The position numbers were made by a program, and so were the translations under genes. Below are positions 7,448 through 14,043 of a DNA stretch of 14,373 bases, in pieces (position 1 is the stretch's first letter; each line of letters opens with the position of its first letter). The notes beneath the pieces were generated by a model. That model did not search any database. It saw only the letters and a list, made by a program, of their open reading frames with translations, and was not told the origin of the DNA. The stretch lies in the NCBI GenBank assembly GCA_028711405.1, contig JAQTSH010000023.1, positions 1 through 14,373 on the forward strand, in the 5' to 3' direction. The stretch comes from Methanoregula sp. (lineage in GTDB: Archaea; Halobacteriota; Methanomicrobia; Methanomicrobiales; Methanospirillaceae).

Positions 7448-8412
7448 ATGGTCTTTACAAGAGCACTGAAATACGATAAAACGGGTGTTGAACTTTTTTA
7501 TCTGCGAGACTAACGGGCATATCTCAAAAGAGATCCTCCTGACACTATCTTCAAGGATTTGGAGTGATGAGAAACATTCGGATTCCCATAAGGCACAGAC
7601 TCACATCTACATTGCGAACTTCATCAAGTATTTAGCACAAGGTAGGGATGATCCTACACTTGCTAGTATTCTGATATATTTTGGAAGCCAAAGAGTAGAC
7701 GGGAGAGGAAGATGATGACTGCGCGGATTATCATTAATCAGGCTGGGTCACAACTAGAAAATAGGGCAGTTGCTTATAAACTCCGGAAGAAAATATCCGC
7801 AAATTGAGGTTGTTTTATTGCTTTCATGGGGTTATGATCCAGCCTGTAATGAGGACATTTCATCCGCTATATGCGCGATCAATAGGAGTTCGACACTTTC
7901 CGATGAATCCAAATTTAGGCATGTATCTTTTATCATATTCTTGGCATATCCAGATCAGCGCCCCGTATCGGCATCACGATTGACTGTAGGACAGTTTAGA
8001 ATTGCTCTTGCTCAAAATCCACCTGTCCTAAATGTTGAAGCCAAACAGGACAAGATCAAAATGGAACACTGGGTTCCGTTACATCCTTGGTGATCCCTTA
8101 TCTAACAAAATTGATTGAAGACAGGAAAAACCATGAAAAGATGTTTAGCATCTACGAAACTGCATTGTCGCTGTATCGTAATCATCAAATGATGTAGAAT
8201 ACTGCTGGAAAATTAGAGTTAATGGATATGAGAAAGTATTTTGAGCAAAAGAGTGATGAGATCGGGTTTAGCGATGCCAACAAGAATTTCATCATGACAC
8301 ACGGATGTAGTAGCATTGGGTGGACGAGTTACAAGAATTCCTGCCAGAGAATGTTTACGCTAGGCATTTGGCGTGTTGGGGCAACGTTGAGATCGTTAAT
8401 GAGGGAACCTGA
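7448..8412 (+). pseudogene. Tyrosine recombinase (integrase), multiply frameshifted
   Basis: The coding sense runs through at least five frame segments: about 7448-7510 (ALKYDKTGVELFYLRD), 7485-7683 (FIKYLAQGRDDPTLASILIYF), 7685-7770 (KPKSRRERKMMTARII), 7770-8090 (INSGRKYPQIEVVLLLSWG to MEHWVPLHP), 8090-8320 with an in-frame TAG at 8195, and about 8320-8412 (EFLPENVYARHL to the TGA). Catalytic-domain landmarks are visible: Arg I in QRPVSASRL, the Arg II region MRKYFEQ, His in FIMTHG, and a C-terminal Tyr in ENVYARH as candidate nucleophile. It lies inside the left attachment site and would have catalysed integration into tRNA-Thr. At least four frameshifts and one stop make it non-functional. 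The N-terminal segment before 7485 is less certain. Confidence 0.8.
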
Positions 8413-9014
8413 TGGAATTGAATGATTATTTATTTGGCGCTTTGTTGATGCTCATCCTATTAGAGACGATGATAATAATTGGAATATACGGTGGCAAGAG
8501 AGAGACAGGAGTGACAAAGAAGAATCAAGGTTATATCACCGCTGCCATTTTGTTAGCGTTACTTGGATTTCTTCTCGCGTTTTTAAAGCCGATAAATGAT
8601 CCTTATTACGGAGTAGGAATTGCACTTCTGGCAGTAGCATTAACGGTGATTATTTTCGTCAGACAAGAGAATGACTCTGAAAAAATTTTGAATAAGTTAG
8701 ATGAGTTAACGAAAGATCTCAAATCCCCCAAGTCAATAGTATTGCCGCAAAAAATTATCACCGTTTCTGACGAGAGAAAAACCGGAAAAAAAGATGTTGC
8801 TATGGTATTATGGGGTTTAATAATGGGTGTTTGGGCGGGCGTATTTGGAGGACTATTCACCGGTTCCCTTTTTGATTTATTAAATCACAACCCCGCTAAA
8901 CCCACTCCCATTGCACAAATACTTCTATTTATTGCATCGATTGTAATGCTTGCTGCTTTAACTTTGTATATTGTAAAACTTATTGAAGAATTAATGCCAT
9001 CCACACCATCTTGA
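8412..9014 (+). CDS. Element-borne multi-pass membrane protein, unknown function
   Basis: 200 residues, not recognised. Five hydrophobic helices are likely at about 6-27, 42-59, 66-84, 129-155 and 167-190. A cytoplasmic-looking charged loop lies between helices 3 and 4 (about 85-128), with a possible short amphipathic segment SEKILNKLDELTKDLK. Helix 4 is Gly-rich (GLIMGVWAGVFGGLFTG). The ATG overlaps the integrase TGA by one base (TGATG) and has GAGGG 7 bases upstream, so it was the second gene of an integrase operon. The frame is intact although the integrase is not, which suggests some retained selection or very recent decay. Possible roles for such element genes include immunity, superinfection exclusion or holin-like action; none is supported by a motif. 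Confidence 0.7.
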   Translation: MELNDYLFGALLMLILLETMIIIGIYGGKRETGVTKKNQGYITAAILLALLGFLLAFLKPINDPYYGVGIALLAVALTVIIFVRQENDSEKILNKLDELTKDLKSPKSIVLPQKIITVSDERKTGKKDVAMVLWGLIMGVWAGVFGGLFTGSLFDLLNHNPAKPTPIAQILLFIASIVMLAALTLYIVKLIEELMPSTPS

Positions 9015-9116
9015 CAAATAAATCTAGGCTCTCCGACATTTCACATGAGTAAGTCTAGTTCAAGCTGTCCATGTCGCAGATAAATCATAGTCATAAAATT
9101 CTCATCATTACTATAA

Positions 9117-9272
9117 CCTCTAGCGTTTGTTTTCAAGGATTGTGGACGACTTTACAAGGAGATTGATTGGAAGTATGTTGAGTTACTTCATAAAGAAGGG
9201 ATGAATTATAAGGAGATAGTCGAGAAGATCAAGGTTCCCTATGTGACGTTGATGAGGAGGAAAAGTAAGTGA
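9117..9272 (+). pseudogene. Helix-turn-helix protein fragment (C-terminal)
   Basis: A 51-codon open stretch after a TAA and without an upstream start codon ends in a recognisable HTH: EGMNYKEIVEKIKVPYVTLM followed by RRKSK and a stop. The pattern (helix, turn, IKVPYVTL recognition helix) is that of small DNA-binding or resolvase-type domains. With no start codon before its internal ATGs, it is most likely the tail of a truncated gene. It converges on the 9279-10109 gene, 6 bases away. The rest of 9015-9278 shows no gene. Confidence 0.45.
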
Positions 9273-9278
9273 TTGTTA

Positions 9279-10109
9279 TCAAAAATTTCTTTTCTTTAAT
9301 TGAAATGCATGTCTGTCAGAAAGATCGTTTAAAGTCAAAATCTGATTGGGTTCTTCATCATTAATTCTCTTTAATAACTCCTTTTGATCACGGATAACAT
9401 ATTCTCCAGAAAATAACTTATTCATCTCGATAATCATTCGTTCTTCTAGATAGGAAAATATTACTCCATATGCACCTATTGGCATTTGATAAATTTTCTC
9501 TAAATCATCATCACAAAATGCCAAATTCAAAAATTTTTTTGTATTTTCATTATCTTTCCAGTTCGGAATTTCCTTGTTATCTCTTACATTTGTATATATA
9601 TCAAACAATAATCGTGTAATAAATCCTGTGTAAACGTGAAAAATTTTCCAAGTTTCATCACTGACAAATAAACGTAATTTTTTTTCTTTTATGGTAAGTG
9701 GCTCTAAATGTTTATAGTATTCCATTTCTGGCATCAATAATTTGGAAATTTTTTTTATCAGCACTTGATTTTTGGGGTTTTTATATTCAGAATCTAACAA
9801 AATATCATAGAATGAAAGATGTGATGCTGTTTTTTGCGCTTCCATCGCGATATCCCACAGTTCAGACGCAGCAGATATTCTCTTTTTTTGAATTTCATCC
9901 GAAGAAGATTTGTATAGTTTTAAAAGATTTGCTGAAATTTCTTCTTCCTTCTTAAGGGAAGACTTCAATTCGATAATCTCTCTCTCTTGCTTGGTTTTCC
10001 AATCCCTATTCAGTTTATCTAAATACCCCTGCCCAAATAATTTTAAGATAACTCCCCATAGTGCGGATGTGAAAGTGACACTTACGATGATTACGACAAA
10101 ATCGTCCAT
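9279..10109 (-). CDS. Membrane-anchored helical protein, unknown, element cargo
   Basis: 276 residues, not recognised. One N-terminal membrane helix (about 4-24) is followed by a charged, Lys/Glu-rich stretch likely to form a coiled coil (about 30-80). The remainder (about 80-276) is an alpha-helical cytoplasmic domain without Cys-rich or nucleotide-binding motifs. Very rich in Lys, Ile and Asn, and the DNA is much more AT-rich than flanking chromosome genes: a sign of foreign origin. Full-length and intact. Start at 10109 has GAAGG a few bases upstream. It stands alone on the minus strand of the element. Architecture of this kind occurs in several anti-phage and plasmid-maintenance proteins, but that is analogy, not evidence. 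Confidence 0.7.
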   Translation of the reverse strand: MDDFVVIIVSVTFTSALWGVILKLFGQGYLDKLNRDWKTKQEREIIELKSSLKKEEEISANLLKLYKSSSDEIQKKRISAASELWDIAMEAQKTASHLSFYDILLDSEYKNPKNQVLIKKISKLLMPEMEYYKHLEPLTIKEKKLRLFVSDETWKIFHVYTGFITRLLFDIYTNVRDNKEIPNWKDNENTKKFLNLAFCDDDLEKIYQMPIGAYGVIFSYLEERMIIEMNKLFSGEYVIRDQKELLKRINDEEPNQILTLNDLSDRHAFQLKKRNF

Positions 10110-10225
10110 AAACCTTCATCTATTCTGTATATGATAGCATTTGTGTATTGATTTCTACATTAACAATACATTTAAGGTTTCAGGATTACGATCAAAGTAT
10201 AATCATGGAACTTATCTCATCTACA

Positions 10226-10449
10226 GAGTTTAAACTAATGGCTCCAAAGAAATGATTCTCTGCGCCTTACATTAGGATGCCTTGGGGTTACGATGCCTCG
10301 CTCATTGGTCAGTAGCTAAGATTCTACAAGGTGGATGGTGGGTTCTTTGTCGCGTTGGAAGATAAAGAGTTTAAACTGCCTCAAGGTATGTCAAATCCCA
10401 TATTAACCACTATCGACAGAGAAGTAGCCAATGGTGAGTGTAAACTGCC
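10226..10449 (+). repeat. Short direct repeats GAGTTTAAACT near the right attachment site
   Basis: The spacer 10110-10495 holds no convincing gene, but has three related boxes. GAGTTTAAACT occurs at 10226-10236 and 10367-10377, and GAGTGTAAACTGCC at 10436-10449, which matches 10367-10380 at 13 of 14 bases. The first two contain the perfect palindrome AGTTTAAACT. They lie within 300 bases of the tRNA-Thr attachment site, where integrase arm-type or excision-factor sites would be expected. An open frame runs through here into the tRNA gene and is not believed to be coding. Confidence 0.4.
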
Positions 10450-10498
10450 CTATACAGAAGATAAAGCCCAAGGTGAGTCGCAAAAGGAGAATGTAGAG

Positions 10499-10570
10499 AG
10501 CCGCCGGAGGGAATTGAACCCTCGACCTGCTGATTACGAATCAGCCGCTATGCCGCTAAGCCACGGCGGC
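10499..10570 (-). tRNA. tRNA-Thr (anticodon CGT)
   Basis: 72-nt cloverleaf read on the minus strand. Acceptor GCCGCCG pairs with CGGCGGC; the anticodon stem GCTGA/TCAGC closes loop TTCGTAA with anticodon CGT, decoding ACG; T stem GAGGG/CCCTC surrounds TTCAATT. The discriminator base is T (U73), typical of archaeal tRNA-Thr. No CCA encoded, no intron. It serves as the integration target of the element on its 3' side and has been left intact. Confidence 0.95.
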
Positions 10571-10576
10571 GCAATA

Positions 10577-10612
10577 CCTCACAATATCGGCGTGTGCCGT
10601 AATAAACCTAAT
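10577..10612 (-). promoter_or_regulatory. Promoter of tRNA-Thr
   Basis: TATA-like GTTTATTA on the minus strand (10600-10607), with TAG just upstream. Transcription would start near 10577, about 7 bases before the mature tRNA 5' end. Archaeal tRNA genes use this same TATA/BRE system. Confidence 0.45.
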
Positions 10613-10735
10613 GAAGGACACGAATCCCATCACCCCTTTCAGACCCTCGAAAGATGGGGGATCTTCCTTAAAACCCGGGCGTGAGACTCGTGATGTATGT
10701 GTCTTTCGGATGCGAAAAGCACCGACGTTTAAGGA

Positions 10736-11032
10736 TCAGGAATATCCGCGCAGCGCCGTCACATTCTCGATGGTCTGCTTATCGGGTGGACTGTTGATCG
10801 TTCCGAACTTCGACTCGAAGTCTGCGACAGTCTTTGAGAGAACCGCGAGCAGGTTCTTTGCGTGGTTCGGCGTGATGGAAACAATTGCCTTCGCCCGCGC
10901 CTGGTTCACCTGCGGGAGCTGGTGGAGGAAGAGGAACGTGAACTCATCCTCCTTGTACGCGATCTGGATCATATTACTGTAGACGGGATCGAGAGTCGGG
11001 GGAATATTCACTGAGATTTCCTGTGCAGTCAT
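10736..11032 (-). CDS. DUF3467 family protein
   Basis: 98 residues matching the pattern of the small DUF3467 family: PPTLDPVYSNMIQIAYKEDE (about 11-30), then a hydrophobic FTFLFLHQLPQ strand, VNQARAKAIVSITPNHAKNLL (about 42-62) and a C-terminal helix with a VADFESKFGTI tail. The family is widespread in bacteria and archaea with no established biochemical role. Start at ATG 11032 gives the normal family length; no strong Shine-Dalgarno is visible, so it may be leaderless or weakly translated. Divergent from the Cas4-like gene, with 132 bases between. Confidence 0.82.
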   Translation of the reverse strand: MTAQEISVNIPPTLDPVYSNMIQIAYKEDEFTFLFLHQLPQVNQARAKAIVSITPNHAKNLLAVLSKTVADFESKFGTINSPPDKQTIENVTALRGYS

Positions 11033-11119
11033 GGATAGAAGATGCGCCCTCTTCGTATGAAAAGATGGTTATCCGGTCGCCGCCTCCGAACACCGTGCAA
11101 CAACCCCGATTGATTCCAA

Positions 11120-11158
11120 TAAGTTTATCCGGGATGCTCTACCACGATCTCTGGAGGA
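11120..11158 (+). promoter_or_regulatory. Promoter and ribosome binding site of the Cas4-like gene
   Basis: TATA-like AGTTTATC (11122-11129), preceded by AATA, predicts transcription from about 11152. That start lies at a strong GGAGG (11153-11157). This signal has no ATG, GTG or TTG in a useful position in the Cas4-like frame. It points to initiation at ATT 11162 or CTG 11165. Confidence 0.45.
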
Positions 11159-11164
11159 ATCATT

Positions 11165-11836
11165 CTGCCGGAAAAAGGGGAGTCGGTTGCGGTCTCGGAT
11201 CTCGTGTACTGCCATTCGTGCGCGATGCGATACTATCTTGAACGCAACGAGCCCCGCACCGAATCCGACCGGTATGCGGTCTGCAAGCAGCTCTCCTATC
11301 ACCTTGGAAGCGAGCTGTGTGCAAACGCCATCTGGGAAGAGGTGCAGGCAGTACATCCGGCAATCGATCCGGCGCAACGGGCGTTTCTTGAGACCTGTGT
11401 CGCCCGGTGTTCTGTTACCGCGTGGAAACCTGCGGTCCAGACCGATGTCCCGGTCGTTTCCACGAAACAGGGAATTGTTGGCATGGTCGACCGGATCACA
11501 CCGGATGGTGCATTCTCGGTGATCCGTGCAGCTGGCGCTCTGCCGTTCGGCACCTATGCCGCGGACCGGCTCCGGATCGCAGGCTACGCGCTCTGCCTCG
11601 AAGAGATGACCGGTGCAGCGGTTACCGGGGGATACGTGGAATATATCCCGGACGGTGTGGCGCGGTTTCATACGGTGCAGCCCCGGGACCGGCGCCAGCT
11701 CCTTGCCACCCTCCACACGGTCCGATCGATCCGGGAGGGTACAGTCCCACACCACCCGTTGAACGCGCCCTGCAACCGGTGCCGGCATAAAGAGCGGTGC
11801 GAGAGCGGGGGACACCGGCTGTCTGAACTGCTCTAG
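11165..11836 (+). CDS. Cas4/RecB-fold iron-sulfur protein, nuclease residues degenerate
   Basis: About 223 residues if begun at CTG 11165. The N-terminal VAVSDLVYCHSCAMRYYLER matches the Cas4-type VSxLxxYxxCPRRxYL entry motif, with Cys16 and Cys19. The C-terminal APCNRCRHKERC gives C203-x2-C206-x5-C212, the Cas4/AddB-type Fe-S ligands. Between them GMVDRI (Asp109) matches RecB motif II. The expected D/E-x-K is replaced by SVIR (118-121) and the Q-x3-Y Gln by Arg in RLRIAGYAL. Fold and cluster are probably kept while nuclease activity is probably lost. The first ordinary start codon in frame is GTG 11204, which would cut into the N-terminal motif and has no Shine-Dalgarno. No CRISPR array or other cas gene is present. 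Convergent with the nucleotidyltransferase, 4 bases apart. Confidence 0.7.
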   Translation: MPEKGESVAVSDLVYCHSCAMRYYLERNEPRTESDRYAVCKQLSYHLGSELCANAIWEEVQAVHPAIDPAQRAFLETCVARCSVTAWKPAVQTDVPVVSTKQGIVGMVDRITPDGAFSVIRAAGALPFGTYAADRLRIAGYALCLEEMTGAAVTGGYVEYIPDGVARFHTVQPRDRRQLLATLHTVRSIREGTVPHHPLNAPCNRCRHKERCESGGHRLSELL

Positions 11837-11840
11837 AGGA

Positions 11841-12770
11841 TTATTCGGGTGATTCAACGAGCGTGCGGGAGAGGATGTACTCACCCCGCGCCTCACGGGT
11901 CGTTCCGACGATAAGCCACTGCTCGTCCCCGTGCTCTTCGCAGACCCCGCACGCCTCGATCACTTCCCCCGCAAGCGCCTGCCCGCTGTAGGTGTGGGTG
12001 AAGGAGAGCACCTTTGTCACTGATTCGTGATCGACCTCATACACCGCCGGGCTGTCAAAGGCGAGCGAGGCATCCGTCACGGTCGCTTCGATCGTCCTCT
12101 TCCCGATCACCTTCCCTCTCCCGATGGGAATACTCGCTAAATTGTCATACGACCGGGTATACAGAATATCAAAATAGGTGCCTTCGATCTGCCCCCGGTT
12201 CCATTTCCGCGATTCATGGCGCACGAACTCCTCGTACGGGATCTCAGGCTGTCGCTTGTCATAGACCTTGCGCCACATCGCCGGTGAAAGCCCTTCGATC
12301 GTACCCGCCCGGATACCCTGCTTCACCCGTGCCTGCGCGGTAAACCAGTCTTTCCCGTACACGACCATGTCGATATCCGACGCATCGTTCTCCAGCTGGC
12401 ACAACAAAGAACCGGTGCACCCGATTGTCCCGGGAGGCAGGTTGATGAGCGCGAGCAGTTTTTTCACGCGGGGATGCACTGTCGCTATCCGTCCAATCTC
12501 TTCGTCCGGTTTAAGTATCCGCCGCACATCCCCCAGCGGAATGCGCTGGACGAGATGCGCGTACTGCGGTTTGTGCTCCTGAATGAACGCGAACGCATCT
12601 TCGAAATCATACTTTTTGTACCGCCTGCCGGATGGATCTGCCCGCTCCCCCTGCTCATCCGGCACATACCGGAGCACACACCCGACGCGCTCTTCATTGT
12701 CATAGGTCGAGACCGCATAAATCCAGCCATCCGGATCACAAATAAAATCTCGCAGACGGATGGGCAGCAC
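11841..12770 (-). CDS. Predicted nucleotidyltransferase (archaeal)
   Basis: 309 residues. The polymerase-beta-type nucleotidyltransferase motif is visible as CTGSLLCQLENDASDIDMVV: GS at 120-121 and the metal-binding DxD at 132-134. An N-terminal region (1-100) with RIPLGDVRRILKPDEEIGRI precedes it, and a C-terminal beta-rich part (about 210-309) follows. It matches the conserved archaeal proteins annotated as predicted nucleotidyltransferase (COG2413-like); the substrate is unknown. Start at GTG 12770 is preferred because GAGG (complement 12779-12782), which overlaps the upstream sua5 stop, is 8 bases away; a TTG at 12776 would be only 2 bases from it. Third protein gene of the tRNA-Gly operon. 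Confidence 0.78.
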   Translation of the reverse strand: MLPIRLRDFICDPDGWIYAVSTYDNEERVGCVLRYVPDEQGERADPSGRRYKKYDFEDAFAFIQEHKPQYAHLVQRIPLGDVRRILKPDEEIGRIATVHPRVKKLLALINLPPGTIGCTGSLLCQLENDASDIDMVVYGKDWFTAQARVKQGIRAGTIEGLSPAMWRKVYDKRQPEIPYEEFVRHESRKWNRGQIEGTYFDILYTRSYDNLASIPIGRGKVIGKRTIEATVTDASLAFDSPAVYEVDHESVTKVLSFTHTYSGQALAGEVIEACGVCEEHGDEQWLIVGTTREARGEYILSRTLVESPE

Positions 12771-12780
12771 AATCAAAACC

Positions 12781-13353
12781 TCAGTGCGTTTCCAGAAACG
12801 CTTCGATCGCTTTCGCCTGTGTCCCGCGCCGGATGATCGTCCAAGTCGTCAGGTCGACGACCGTGCTTGGGGTGCCGGGCAACTTTCCGCCATCGATGAA
12901 CAGGTCATGGGGCGCAGTACACTCTTCCACTGTCACCGGATCTTTTGCCCCGGAGAGATTTGCACTCGTTGCCGTGATCGGCGCATCAAACTGTTCGATC
13001 ACCTGCTGGGCGATCGGGTGTGCCGGAATGCGGATCCCAATATGCCCGGTGCCGCCGGTCAGGATATCCGGCAGGATCCTGCGCGCCGGAACCACCACCG
13101 TCACCGGTCCCGGCAGGAACACCGAGATGAACTCCTGCATCCGGGCATCGATATGCGCGACAACCGCCAGCATCTCGAAATCAGCGACAGCGATCGAGAT
13201 CGGCTTTCCCGGATCCCGCATCTTCGCTTCGTAGACCCTCCGGATCGCTTCGTCTGAGAGCGCATCCGCACCCAGACCGTACACCGTCTCGGTGGGATAG
13301 ACGATCAACCCGTCCTGCATCAGCACCGAGACAGCACGTTCGATGATGTCCAT
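12781..13353 (-). CDS. sua5: Threonylcarbamoyl-AMP synthase (Sua5/YrdC/TsaC)
   Basis: Makes threonylcarbamoyl-AMP from threonine, bicarbonate and ATP, the first step of t6A37 formation in ANN-decoding tRNAs; the KEOPS complex finishes the reaction. 190 residues, a single YrdC domain of TsaC length without the Sua5 C-terminal extension. Seen: PTETVYGLGADA (20-31), KMRDPGKPISI (44-54), FLPGPVTVVV (79-88), IGIRIP (105-110), ATSANLSG (128-135) and STVVD (163-167), all substrate-pocket motifs. The ATG overlaps the stop of the upstream ACT gene by one base (TAATG), and its own stop lies 10 bases before the next start, so it is mid-operon. Confidence 0.92.
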   Translation of the reverse strand: MDIIERAVSVLMQDGLIVYPTETVYGLGADALSDEAIRRVYEAKMRDPGKPISIAVADFEMLAVVAHIDARMQEFISVFLPGPVTVVVPARRILPDILTGGTGHIGIRIPAHPIAQQVIEQFDAPITATSANLSGAKDPVTVEECTAPHDLFIDGGKLPGTPSTVVDLTTWTIIRRGTQAKAIEAFLETH

Positions 13354-14036
13354 TAAAATTCACGACCCTGGACCCGGTTGATATCAAAGACCGCTTTTGA
13401 ACTGACGTGCATGACGGCAAAGACCCCTGCCTGGATCGGATCGGTGACGACCAGATCCGCGTGTTCCGGAACCGTGCCCGCCATCCGGAGCGCGATGACC
13501 GGAATCCCTGCGTCCCGCACGCGGTCGACCGCTTTTGAAATTTCCCCGCCCATGATCGATCCGGCGAGCACAAGGATTGCCGCGCGGGGGAGCCGGGCGA
13601 CTGCATCGACCGCAAGGGCGAGCGTGCGTTCCCCGACCAGCGGGATCGTGTCCACCGAGATCCGTTCGCCCCGGATATTATGCCGGTCGGCTTCGTTCAC
13701 GGCACCCATCGCCACCTGGGCTACCTGCGCGCCGCCTCCGATAATGATCACACGCGAACCGAAGATATGCCCGAACGGCTGGTAGGATTTTGCGTCATTC
13801 ACCGAGGGGATCGTGATCAGGTCCTCGATAAGTTTCTGCCGGTCATCGTCTTCGCCGGCTTCATATTCAAAATAGAGTTCTGCCTTGCCGGAATACGGAC
13901 CCGTCTCGAAGAGTTCCTGCGTGATCATCACGATGTTCGCGTTGTGCTCCGCCATCACGGTCGCAATATCGCGCAGGACCCCTTTGCGGTTCTCGGCAAT
14001 GATCCGCATGGCAGAGCGTTCGGGAAGCGTGTCCAT
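13353..14036 (-). CDS. ACT-domain protein with DUF5612-like C-terminal domain
   Basis: 227 residues. An ACT ligand-binding domain occupies about 10-88 (MRIIAENRKGVLRDIATVMA opens it). A second alpha/beta domain (about 93-227) begins with a Gly-rich VIIIGGGAQVAQVA and contains VLAGSIMGGEI, a nucleotide- or sugar-phosphate-binding-like architecture. Matches an archaeal methanogen family of unknown role; the ACT domain suggests amino-acid sensing. The ATG at 14036 is only 7 bases after the mature 3' end of tRNA-Gly, leaving no room for a Shine-Dalgarno or separate promoter. An alternative ATG at 14009 exactly opens the ACT domain. Overlaps sua5 by one base. Confidence 0.82.
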   Translation of the reverse strand: MDTLPERSAMRIIAENRKGVLRDIATVMAEHNANIVMITQELFETGPYSGKAELYFEYEAGEDDDRQKLIEDLITIPSVNDAKSYQPFGHIFGSRVIIIGGGAQVAQVAMGAVNEADRHNIRGERISVDTIPLVGERTLALAVDAVARLPRAAILVLAGSIMGGEISKAVDRVRDAGIPVIALRMAGTVPEHADLVVTDPIQAGVFAVMHVSSKAVFDINRVQGREF

Positions 14037-14043
14037 AAAGGGA

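Larger units (their letters stand above)
7339..10541. mobile_element. Small integrated element at tRNA-Thr(CGT), decaying
   Basis: About 3.2 kb bounded by two 46-bp direct repeats (7339-7384 and 10496-10541, 42 of 46 identical). The right copy is the 3' part of an intact tRNA-Thr gene and the left copy is its displaced, mutated duplicate. This is the usual footprint of a tyrosine recombinase that integrates into a tRNA and restores the 3' end. Inside are a broken integrase next to the left end, a coupled membrane protein, a helix-turn-helix fragment and a lone helical membrane-anchored protein. The DNA is visibly more AT-rich than the flanking genes, and gene density and quality are low. The integrase is dead, so the element is probably fixed. 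Whether it was a virus, a plasmid or a satellite cannot be told. Confidence 0.8.

Noticed and set aside
7267..7479. Small plus-strand frame covering the left attachment site
   Set aside because: Its central residues are simply the translated tRNA remnant.
10331..10684. Plus-strand open frame running through tRNA-Thr
   Set aside because: Most of its 3' half is the antisense of the tRNA; no family similarity. Its first part may be a scrap of element coding sequence but cannot be supported.
11165..11836. A CRISPR-Cas locus suggested by the Cas4-like gene
   Set aside because: No repeat-spacer array and no cas1, cas2 or effector gene anywhere in the window.
11069..11896. Minus-strand open frame of 275 codons across the Cas4-like gene
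   Set aside because: Shadow frame rich in Arg, Pro and Gly with no motif; the plus strand encodes the conserved cysteine motifs and ends 4 bases before the convergent gene.
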